Source of the DNA: Paracentrotus lividus
Lineage: Eukaryota > Echinodermata > Echinoidea > Camarodonta > Echinidae
Length of the DNA: 64,000 nt
NCBI GenBank assembly: GCA_940671915.1
Contig: CALNVZ010000406.1
Coordinates: forward strand, 31,051 to 95,050
Reading direction: 5' to 3'
Part shown: one piece after another, positions 23,959 through 33,163 of the stretch
Numbering within the stretch: position 1 is the first letter of the stretch
Layout of the letters: every line of letters begins with the position of its first letter
Translations under genes and position numbers: made by a program
Notes under the pieces: model-generated
The model's input: only the letters and a program-made list of their open reading frames with translations
Databases searched by the model: none
What the model was told of the DNA's origin: nothing

Positions 23959-24056
23959 GTTTGATCCTCATGAAAACAGCACGAAAGGAACCGAGCTTAG
24001 TACAGTAAAAAAGGACAGTGTCAGTGACTGGACCATCACTCAGGGAGAAGAAAGAG
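23959..24056 (+). CDS. ROC exon 2: switch I (G2)
   Basis: The acceptor ATTGACAG and donor AGAG|GTAAAT bound 98 nt. The first base completes the split glycine codon left by exon 1 (phase 2), giving GQ-G-FDPHENSTKGTEL. The motif STKGTEL supplies the conserved switch-I threonine (G2), usually seen in ROC proteins as T-x-G-[IT]-[ED]. The rest (STVKKDSVSDWTITQGEER) is polar and ends in phase 1. That phase matches both mini-exon Q at 41217 and exon 3 at 43973, so this exon could splice to either. The intron to exon 3 is about 20 kb and is filled with mobile elements. Confidence 0.85.
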
Positions 24057-24960
24057 GTAAATTATATGGACATACTTTTATGCCAAACAACTCTTTTGTT
24101 TGATTATGTGTTTCATTCAATAAAAGCAATCAAAGTGTACCTGCCATTAAGCGCATTGTAACCAAAAATCACAAAATATTTATAATAACAATAATAATAG
24201 TAGTAATAATGATAATGATGATAATAAAAACAAATAATAAAAATGACTAGAAAATCATTTATAGAAATTTGTAAATTTATCATAAGAGACACAGTACTAA
24301 GCACAAATCATAAAAAAGGAGGAAGGCTCCTTGTAAACCGGACCTAAATCATGTAAGTGCCTATGTATATAAAATAAAAACCTAGCTTCAGTCCTGTTAT
24401 TTATCTCCTGAGACCGGATACACCCCACAGTTAAAATTCCGCTTTTATATCTCTACTCACACGAATCCGTACTTCAAGGGGATCGAAAGTCGGAGATTGT
24501 GGGGAATGCGCGCTTTTCTTGAGCTCCATTGACTTGTACACAATCGACAGTGAGGCTCATGCATGGGCCGGTCTACTGGAGATTAACATTCCGACAGTGA
24601 ACATTACGAAGTTGACCGAATTCAGTCGATCAATAGCTTCGGGTTCTTAAATTCCTCAACATTCCTTAGTTTCTAGACTCTCAACGGGTCTCATCGCATA
24701 AATTCAAAGAGAGGACTTGTATAATGCTCCATTTCAAAAACAAAACATAGGTCAGATTTACTTCAGAATTCTGGTTAGTTGGTCTAGCCATGAAGGATTA
24801 CCTCCAAGGTCTCTCTCTTCCCAGACCAGACGTGTTATCGGTGAAGATTACGTAACACCCTTCAGGCTGTCTATGCAATGTTATCATTTCGTCGGAGATA
24901 AGGCGATTTCCCCATGTTTTATCAATTATAAGTCCCTTTCACTGATTTGGTAATGTTTTA
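24057..24960. other. Intron sequence, unresolved
   Basis: AT-rich with a (TAA/ATG)-type low-complexity patch at 24180-24240. The part from 24400 to 24950 is more balanced in composition and may be an old element, but no arms, frame or family was recognised. Confidence 0.35.
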
Positions 24961-25285
24961 GACGGGGAATCTTCAGCTTTCATGGGGAGTGGAACAAAAT
25001 TTGCTGATCCCAGACTTGGTGAAATGCACTGGAAATAACCACTTTGAAGCCAAATTTCTGGACCACAGCAAAACAATCTGTCCCACCCCGAAGAGATTCG
25101 GGCATGATCGGACAGGGAAACTGAAATTTAATGACTTTACCAGATGGAGGGATGGGTGGAATATACAAGGCATTACTAAGGTCTTGCAGTGGTCAGGTGA
25201 TAGATGACACCTGTTACTGGTTAAACATCCATGGTGTCAAATTACCCATGGAAGCTGAACCAACCCCACCTGAGGCGAATCTCTT
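24961..25285 (+). repeat. Repeat A, uninterrupted copy
   Basis: The same sequence occurs in three pieces at 28859-29022, 29607-29675 and 30672-30740. The shared landmarks are GGGGAGTGGA, TTTGCTGATCCCAGA, TTTCTGGACCACAGCAAAA, GACTTTACCA and GTTAAACATCCATGGTGTC. One frame is open for 72 codons here (24989-25207; FLDHSKTICPTP is well preserved in the second copy). That frame could reflect an old coding origin, but the second copy has a stop. This copy supplies the empty sites for two insertions in the other copy. Confidence 0.75.
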
Positions 25286-25427
25286 TGAGGTCGTACATGT
25301 AGAAACTAAAAAAAAAAAAAGAAGCAAAACACACAATGACAAACAAAACAATCTAACCAGAAAGGGACAAACAAAACAAGAGAAGACCTGAAAGGTCTAA
25401 GAGGTTGAGCATTGAACCCAACTGTAT

Positions 25428-25575
25428 GGCCCATATTCTGCTATGAAGACTGAATTTGCATGCGTCACAAGTTTGTGTAAAGCTATTGTGCGATCCTTTG
25501 TCTGATGCATCAGTCAAAATCAGACAAAAGGATCGCACAATAGCTTTGCACTTACTAAGCAGAATTTGGGCCTAT
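25428..25575. mobile_element. Short fold-back MITE, ~145 bp
   Basis: GCCCATATTCTGC at the left pairs with GCAGAATTTGGGC at the right. The inner AAAGCTATTGTGCGATCC pairs perfectly with GGATCGCACAATAGCTTT. The loop is about 15 nt (TGCATCAGTCAAAA). Nearly full-length hairpin. Confidence 0.9.
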
Positions 25576-25726
25576 GAGTTTGACAAAGACGAGGCTGACT
25601 GTATATGCAACTCTTGACTTTTTCTATTCACATGACACTCTCCACCTTCACTCGCGTCAAGCTTTTAATCGTTAGGCGTATTCCGACACAAGTGACCTAA
25701 ATTCCTATACTCCTATACTCCTATAT

Positions 25727-26590
25727 AGGGGAGACCGGGTATGGAAGTTACACGGGTCAGTTGTTACAGTTCACAGTGTGCTAAGATGGAACAAGAGAGG
25801 ATGTGCTAACTGGCATCCATATACAGCCTACACATAGCTGTGATGAACTGCCGGTCGTGAGGTTTCTCCGTTGTTTTATTAAAAAGTAAATCAACAAAAA
25901 ACATTTTTTACAGTTCAAAGTAAATTTTTGACAAAAATTAAAATTTGTAATAGCTCTTACAACTGAAGGCACATGATGATAGTCTGGTATTGTAAATATA
26001 GTACATGTATGTCACTAATATACCCCCTAGCCATGCCCTGTAATTCTGCCTAATGACTGTGCTACAGTTGATTTCTGTGTGTAAAATCACCCATGGGGTA
26101 GGTTGTTACAACAACCTACCCCATGTTGATGTAACAACTTACCCCAATTACATTACATATGTAAAATTACATTTTGTCTCAATTTTCAGGTGTTAATATT
26201 TTTATTTTTCTATTATTACTTTTGTCTATTCTAGAGCTCTACTTGATCTACTGTTAACGATGTCAAGAAACTGGAAAGTTGAAATCAAAGTATGGTATAA
26301 GAGATTTACACATTGTCAACTTACCCCGTATGTTTACATATTGTAACAATTGACCCCGTATGGTGTAACAACCTACCCCGTATATGGGGTAGGTTGTTAC
26401 AAAAAAATGTCTTCACTAATTCAGCTGTAGTTAATTAGTGTTTACATGTTTTCAAGTTTTATATGCCTCAGGTTTTAGCCAACATAATAGGCTAACTACA
26501 GACCCAATATGGAGTGCGTGAGTTCTTTCATTAGAATTATCTGGCCCAAAATGTGAATTTTGTAACGTCCATACCCGGTCTCCCCTACAT
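25727..26590. mobile_element. Fold-back element with GGGGAGACCGGGTATGG ends
   Basis: TAGGGGAGACCGGGTATGGA at the left is matched by CCATACCCGGTCTCCCCTA at the right, with GTTACA continuing the arms. The interior has repeated GTTGTTACAACAACCTACCCC-type strings on both strands (26097, 26320-26400). It is flanked by TATA/TACA. Noncoding MITE-like element of ~865 bp. Confidence 0.85.
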
Positions 26591-27036
26591 ATCTTTGTAT
26601 TTATTTATTCTTTATGTATTTTTATACATCATTTTCACAAAGGATCCTATAATGTAACAAGGTTAGCTTTTAACTTAGGCTCCTTCATATCATTCTTTCT
26701 TATGCTACTGATGTCATTCGTTTTATGATTTATCAAATAATGTAGAGTATTGAAATGACGTAAAATTGTTGTTTTTATTATTGTTTGATTGGAATATGTA
26801 AATAAAAACTGAACTGAACTGAACTGAACTGAACTGAACTAAACTGGAAACATAATATATCAACATATGAATACAGATTTTTGCCGAAACAGAGTCAAAA
26901 CAACATGCTGACTGGGGGTCTATGATATTGATAAAGGATTATATTGGTGGCTTCGTACTGTATTATCATGTTTTATCACGTGGCTGTATACATTGAACAA
27001 CTACTACAATAAGTGGGTACATGAATACACAATATT
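26591..27036. repeat. AT-rich segment ending in (TGAAC)n
   Basis: A run of about seven TGAAC units (26812-26846) follows AATATGTAAATAAAAAC. A pentamer tail after an A-rich stretch is how some CR1/L2-type LINE 3' ends look, so 26600-26846 may be a LINE 3' UTR. No coding part is left to confirm this. Confidence 0.5.
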
Positions 27037-27478
27037 AAAGGGATTCAGTAACATTCAAAAACAAGAGCAATTATATCAAGATTAATAAAATTATATTGTT
27101 CCAACAGTAAAAACAAAATACTGAAAGTTTCAGATCAAATGGAAGTCATTTACTACCTTAAAACAGTGTAACAAACAATGCCAAGCATACAGCCGAACAC
27201 CAGTACCCTCTGCTGATAGCTCACCAGGCCGTTAGGGACGGGGGACTGTACAACAGGAAATGGGTGTGGGGAAAAGCACATGGTTTTATAAACCATCCGG
27301 TGTTGGTTTATAAAATTTGAGTATGTAACATTGATATCTCGAAGGTAAAGCAAGCAATTAGCTTGCACTTTTGAAGAGATACCAGACTGACCTAAGTGTT
27401 TATAATTATGTTGGCAAAATAAGCTAAATCGAATAAATGTGATTTGAATATCATTCAATGTTACTGCATCCCTTTAAA
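27037..27478. mobile_element. TTAA-flanked fold-back MITE, ~440 bp
   Basis: TTAAAGGGATTCAGTAACATT at the left is inverted at the right as AATGTTACTGCATCCCTTTAA. The ends are bounded by TTAA. Arms extend imperfectly inward (TTATATTGTTCCAACAG with TTATGTTGGCAAAATAA). The 101-codon frame on the minus strand is within the element and is chance. Confidence 0.8.
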
Positions 27479-28177
27479 CCTTATATTTCATAAGAAGGGA
27501 AATCAAATCAAAAAGTTCATTTTAATAAAATTTAAATCTCCATTATCTAAAATACACCGGAAGGTTGTTGTTCTCTAAATTATCTGTGACTCTGTCCATT
27601 GGGCAACTCATTTTTCCTTTTACAAATATTTATGTAATATTTCACTATATACAATATGCACTAAATTTATCGTTTGGTACACAAAAAAAGTTTTGTAAAA
27701 TTGTTAAGAACCCAATTAGGATCATAGTTTTTTAGTAGCCAAACAAATTTCATTGTGGACTATAAAATAATAACCTCCATAGGCAGGCGCGGATTCAAGA
27801 AAATCGAATTGAATGCATTTCGGGGGCCCCATTGTCTGGGGACAAAAACGGCTCTATTATGTTTACGCATGGGCCCGGTAAATTCATTGTGTGACTCCGG
27901 TCTGCGTCCGCTACTGATAGGTGTTTGTGTACATGTACATGTTTGTATGGGAGAAAACTTTATGCAAAATTAAAAAAAAAAACTACTTCTCCTTCTTTAC
28001 TTGGATTTATTTTCCTGATCCATTTGGTGTATGAAAAAAAAAATTCTACACTGAAGTTTGAAAAATTGTCTAAAACAACGTTTTCTAATGTATGCAAATT
28101 TATTTCCAACCTTTTCCGTCATTTGATTTGTTTGAAATTCTCAGAGAGGACGCAAAATTCTGAAACTATGTATAGTT
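27479..28177. other. AT-rich intron sequence, nothing recognised
   Basis: Mostly A/T runs. The GC-richer piece at 27780-27960 (GGGGGCCCC, GGGCCCGG) resembles no known family to me. Open frames at 27755-28179 lack splice or codon-use support. Confidence 0.35.
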
Positions 28178-28307
28178 AATAAGTGTGATATCTCACTTCG
28201 ACGAGACGTCTCCGCGACCGAATAGCAAATTTTGTCTCCGCGACGAATAAAAAGTATTAGAGACGTCTCCGATATCGCAGAGACGTCTCGGAGACGGATT
28301 TAGGACT
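28178..28307. repeat. GAGACGTCTCCGCGA repeat, left end
   Basis: GATATCTCACTTCG is followed by several copies of GAGACGTCTCCG and GTCTCCGCGAC. The inverse, GTCGCGGAGACGTCTCCGCG then AAGTGAGATACC, lies at 37350-37376, so the two could be the ends of one family or of one much-interrupted element. Confidence 0.65.
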
Positions 28308-28858
28308 AAAGGGGACCAATACCCAAGGAAATAATCATTTCAAAAGAAAGAGCACAATATGAGGAGCAATTAAAAAACAAGTTTCATCAAAATCGGTTGT
28401 AAAATAAGAAAGTTATGGAAGTTTGAAAAGTCTCGTTTTACCTTCCATGGGGATCCTCAAAATGGCCGATTTTATGGACAACTCTCCATTTGTTTTGTAC
28501 ACAAATTTTCAGATTTTCCCCATTTTCTTTCAAAATATGTCTTATTTACTACTGAGCTCAAAATATGTCGCGGAAAAATATATTTCACACAACATATGTT
28601 GAGCTCAGAATGAGGTAAATCATATTTTGAAAGGAAATGAGGGAAATCTGAAAATTTGTGTACAAAACCAATAAAATCGGCCATTTTGAAGCCAATGTTG
28701 CCAATTTGAGGAGAAGGTAAAAGGAGACCTTTCAAACTTCCTTAACTCTCTTATTTTATAACCGATTTTGATGAAACTTTTTTTAAATTGCTCCTCTCAT
28801 TATGCTCTTTCCTATGAAAGTGATTAATTCCTTGGGTATTGGTTTCCTTTAAAGAGCT
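28308..28858. mobile_element. Fold-back element, ~550 bp
   Basis: AAAGGGGACCAATACCCAAGG at the left is inverted at the right (CCTTGGGTATTGGTTTCCTTT). Arms of ~250 bp also share TTTCATCAAAATCGGTTGTA and AATGGCCGATTTTATGG with their inverses. The loop is near 28560. It abuts repeat A. Confidence 0.88.
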
Positions 28859-29020
28859 GGGGTCTTCAGATTTCACGGGGAGTGGATCATAATTTGCTGA
28901 TCCCAGAATTTGTAAAAAGCACTTGAAATACCTGTCTTGAAGCTACATTTCTGGACCACAGCAAAATAATCTGTCCAACCCTGGACAGCTTCGGGCATCA
29001 TCGGGCCAGGGAAAGGGAGA

Positions 29021-29609
29021 TTAAAGGAGGAGTCCGGGCTGAAATGAAAAAGTTTTGTAAAATTAAGTAAAATTCATCAAGCACAACACAGAAAATTTCA
29101 TCAAAATCGGATAAAAAATATAAAGTTATGCATTTTTTTAGGTCTTGATTTTTTTGTAAAACAGTTCTTGCAATTGTCTCATTGTCTCATTTGAATATTT
29201 GAATATTCAAATGAGCAAACTATAATGTCACAGTCCCCTATTTCTTGTGTATTTATTATATGAAATCCATTTATCTCATTTTTTCATATATTGCGTATAC
29301 AGAAAATCTGTCCCTCAAAGTAAAAGCACTTGTGACCTTGAAACTTCCACAAGGATTAATCCGTGTTTTTATGTCCTTGGGGCAGAAAATCTTGATAATT
29401 GGTATTTCAATAATAAAATACAAAGAAAGTAGGGGACTGAGACATCATCAGTTTGCCAATTGAAGAACTGTTTCTAAAAAGTCAAAACCTAAGAAAATTC
29501 ATAACTTTGCTATTTCTTATCCGATTTGATGAAATTTTCAGTGTTGTGCTTTTTCGATTTTACTTTATTTTCTTATAATGCAAACTCCAGCCCGATGAGT
29601 CCTTTAAAC
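29021..29609. mobile_element. TTAA-inserted fold-back element inside repeat A
   Basis: The ends are TTAAAGGAGGAGTCCGGGCTG and an inverted CAGCCCGATGAGTCCTTTAA. Arms carry ATCAAAATCGGATAAAAAAT and its inverse. In the uninterrupted repeat A copy the site reads AATTTAATGAC; here it reads GATTAA[element]TTAAACGAC. This shows a TTAA target duplication, as made by piggyBac-like and some other transposases. Confidence 0.88.
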
Positions 29610-29675
29610 GACTTTACCAAGATAGCGATGGCTGGAATGAACAAGGCATTACATAAGACTGGCAGTGGTCAGATT

Positions 29676-30671
29676 CTTCTTCTTCTCGAGTCCTTCTCTC
29701 AATTTTGTTTATTGTGGATTAGAATTTTGATTCAGACTCTGCCCATTAAGATACTGAACGCAGGCGATCCCATTAGGCGAAAGGGTAGTAAGATCAGCTG
29801 GGGAACAGGGGGAAGGCAGAAGAGGGCATTGTAGGAGGTGACTCATGGTCTCCTCCTCTCCGCATTCGCAAACTGGCCGTCCCTCAGTGTTGATGCCCCA
29901 TTTGACCATTAGGGCCTTGCAACGGCCAACTCCACTCGCAGCGGTTTAGACACAGCCAGAAAGGCCAAGGTTCACAGAATCCTGGTGGGAGGGACTCTTT
30001 TGGACTGGTGTTGACGCTGTGTGGTGCAGACGCAAGGCGGGTTGACCAGAGGTCTAGCCTACGTTGTGGGGGCTTTGGTTCAGGGGACGATAGAATGAAG
30101 AAAACTGTGCCTCGATCTTAAGCGCTTAATTGCAGGCATGGCGTTGAAGAGAGGATGGAGTGGATCATTTTCTTGTTTAAGTTTCTCCTTTTTGGGAGAG
30201 AACATGCCTCCTGATGTGAGGAGGGCGATGCACTCAGGATGTAGAGGTCGTCTACCTTGGTTGGTTTCAGGCAACCTGTTATGCCCTACAGGCACTGTTG
30301 AGTGATGGGTCCATCTTTGAAGCATGGGCTGATCTACCCCACACAGGACAGGCATATTCTGCAGCTGAGTAGCAAAGAGCAAGGCTGTTGTACGGTGGTG
30401 CCTGCATCAGTGCCCCATTTCGAATTAGCTAGCTTCTTCAGTATGCTGTTCCTGGCACTGACTTTCTTCTTTGTCTTCAAGATGTGATTTTTGTAGGTCA
30501 GGGAGCGGTCTAGGGTGACCCCGAGGTAGACTGGGTTGGGAGTATTCTGTATGGCTTTCCCATACCACTTAACCTTCAGCTGGCGGTTGGCGTCCCTATT
30601 CTTGAGGTGGAAGACGCTGATCTGGGTCTTAGAGGGATTTGCGCGGAGGTGGTTCGATGCGTAGTAAGATG
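29676..30671 (-). mobile_element. Jockey-like LINE, 5'-truncated, minus strand
   Basis: The reverse complement matches the LINE at 60378-62125 from about its position 61140 to its 3' end, including KEKLKQENDPLHPLFNA, RLRSRHSFLHS and the terminal zinc-knuckle-like motif CECGEEETMSHLLQC. The 3' end is the same ACTCGAGAAGAAGAAG tail. Only the thumb/C-terminal part remains; frameshifts break the frame. It retains about 82 nt (around 30275-30355) that the other copy has lost. It is inserted in repeat A, splitting GCAGTGGTCAG from GGTAAACATCC. Confidence 0.85.
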
Positions 30672-30765
30672 ATGCAAAACAGCTGTTGCGGGGTAAACAT
30701 CCATGGTGTCAAATTACCCATGGGAGCTCCCGGCCTACTAAAGAATTTTTTTTCTTCATATGTCT

Positions 30766-31007
30766 CTAATGCTACAGTCACACAGACACTTACATTTAGT
30801 TACGTATTTGTTGTTTTATCATTCTTTCATCTTCTATTCTATCATTTTCGCAAGTATTTCTTTGTTTTATTGGATGAACGAAATTATCACCATTTCCACT
30901 GCTGCCTATGATGGGAAAGTATCCGTGTGGATCCGCAGAAAAGTAAATAATTTTTGGACACAACCGGACGTAACTCAACATAAGTGCCTGTGTGACTGCA
31001 GCATTAG
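30766..31007. mobile_element. MITE with 38-bp terminal inverted repeats
   Basis: CTAATGCTACAGTCACACAG and ACACTTAC at the left are inverted at the right (GTGCCTGTGTGACTGCAGC). Length ~240 bp with an AT-rich interior. The frames crossing it are shadows. Confidence 0.8.
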
Positions 31008-31262
31008 GGTGTGTTCAATGTCCAGTTTCAAATTTATACGCCAACATGAATCATGATACAAAAAGCAATTACAAAACACAAACACAAACGTGATCAGCAA
31101 TGCACTGTTCAGTGTCAAAAAAGTAAAGCTGATTATATTTCCATCGTCTTTAAATTCCCCTCTCTCAAAAAGCAAACATATTCTTTTTTTCTTTTTTTTT
31201 TCACTTACACCGGAAGCTTCCATTGCGAGAGCACATTTAAGGACGTTGCACAGTTGAAACCA
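31008..31262. repeat. Left inverted arm of an interrupted element
   Basis: GTGTGTTCAATGTCCAGTTTC through AAGGACGTTGCACAGTT matches, inverted, the sequence 37007-37320 (AACTGTGCAACGTCCTTAA ... GAAACTGGACATTGAACACAC). The satellite and LTR element lie between the arms, so they probably inserted into or expanded inside one fold-back. Confidence 0.7.
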
Positions 31263-31264
31263 AA

Positions 31265-32400
31265 ACCATGACAAGTTCACCAAATTTTGCACAGAGTTAC
31301 TTTGGTATCTATGTATGCCAAAAATGCTAAAAATAATATGGGTTCATGTGCTTGATTTTTTGCTACGAGACTTTGAAGTTGCCATATTTGGATGGCATGT
31401 AAAATACGCATAATTCAAGAAATTGGCCTCTGTTAGACCTCGCGATTGCAACAAACGAGTTAAAATCGTCATTACTTTGTCAAAACCGTATCAAACTTTA
31501 TCAAACCTTCCCCATTTGTTACGAATTTTATATGGAAGTTGGGGACATTGTTTAAACTGGCACATTTGTACTTATTTTCGAGCCAGCAGCGCCCTCATGT
31601 GGCAAAAATGGTGCGTAAAGTGGCAAAAACCATATCTTTGAGGCTTGGAATCTACAAGAAAATAAAAAAGTATAGTTCAAGGTGCACTTTTTTTAAAAAC
31701 CATGACAGTCTCATCAAAGTTTGCAAAGTTGTAGAGGGATTCATCATAAATATGTAGAAACTTTAAAAAAGGGGGGTCCATGTGCTCGTTTTCGAACTAT
31801 CGGCGCCCGAATACTCGCAAATCGGCTTTAAAAGTCACAAAAACGCGCCGAAAACGTCCAAAAAGCGTGAAAATCCACTCTAAATTACACTTGATTCAAA
31901 ATTATGCTCTCAAACATTCAAAATCCATGTCATTTTCATAAAAAATTGTAAAGTTGTAGAGGAATACATACTCAATGGGTAGAAACATTCAAAAAAGGGG
32001 GTCTATGTGCTCTTTTTTAAGTTATCGGAGCCCGAATACTTGCGAATTGGCTTGAAAACCACAAAAACGCGCCGAAAACGTCAAACAAGTCTGAGAATCC
32101 AACCTAATACACTTGATTAAAAATCTTGCTCTCGAACATTTAAAATTCATGTCAATTTCATCAAAATTTGCCAAGTTGTAGAGGAATATAAACTAAAAGA
32201 GTAGGAACATTAAAAAATGGGGGTTCATGTGCTCGTTTTCAAACTATCGGCGCTGTAATAGTGGCGAGTCGACTTGAAAACCACCGAAACGCGCCAAAAA
32301 TACGCAAAAATGTGAAAACTCTATGTAATTTTCGACTTATTCAAAATCCTGCTCTATAATATTTACAATTCATTTCATATCCATCGCAATCTCTAGAATA
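31265..32400 (+). repeat. Tandem satellite, ~225-bp unit, about five copies
   Basis: The last three units (31695, 31925, 32149) are clear. Each has AAAGTTGTAGAGGAAT, then GGGGGTTCATGTGCTCG, ACTATCGGCGC, GAAAACCACAAAAACGCGCC and CTTGATTCAAAAT. The first two (31265, 31480) are more diverged. Noncoding. Confidence 0.78.
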
Positions 32401-32606
32401 ACACGAACATGCACCAACATAAATGCTTTACATATCTCTGCAAGTAGGTAAATAATGAACAAAAAGAAGGCATAAATAACATATTTATAAAGTTCATTTC
32501 TTTTAACTCTTTGAACGCTGAATCGCACATGAGCGCTGTATATTTTTCATTGTGAGGTAGTAAATAATGCGCGCCCAGGATGGGCGGTCAAGATGCGCAG
32601 AAATGT

Positions 32607-33163
32607 TGTGTATGGGATCTTCAATAATGTAATTAACTTTGTTGACACCGAAAAGATGCAAGAGGTACAGTTGTATTTATACAGTTATGAGCATTTATTA
32701 CAAGAAGATGATGAAGATGAATATATATACAATGATGAAAACAGAGCAAGTCTAAAGGTGACTGTGCTCGACGCTGGTCCAAAACCAAGTCCTTCTTGGA
32801 TGGAGAAACTTCACCATCAGCAAAGTTTGGGGCAGTGGGGTAAAAGTTTAAGAGTTCTGATTGGTCTGTTAAAGAGGGTTGCTATGGAATTAGGGGAGTG
32901 GTCAAGAATGGGAAAGAGTGACCACACGTGCTCCTCTGTGCCACGTCTCATGGAACAATGAACTCTTACATGTGTTGTATCTTGGGTGGTTGTTTATGGT
33001 CAAATAATAAAGGGGTAATAAAGGGGTATTTATCTTAATGGGAATGCAATATGTTTGTGGATAAGGGGCAAATAAACTAGGTATTGTATTTACAGATGGT
33101 CAGGAAGTAGGGGGAAAGCTAATACTGGAATATAACAACAAGTGATTATATTACTACATAACA
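32607..33163 (-). repeat. 3' LTR of a minus-strand LTR element
   Basis: This 557-bp direct repeat matches 36442-37000. Read on the minus strand it begins TGTTATGTAGTAATATAA and ends CATACACA, the TG...CA form of LTRs. A TATAAATAC box-like string lies in the body. Directly outside its minus-strand start is the purine tract AAAGAAAGGGGA (33164-33177), as expected for a polypurine primer before a 3' LTR. The 122-codon plus-strand frame inside the LTR is incidental. Confidence 0.82.

Noticed and set aside
32593..32961. 122-codon plus-strand frame
   Set aside because: It lies inside an LTR on the opposite strand; the second LTR copy has frameshifts in it, so it is not a conserved gene.
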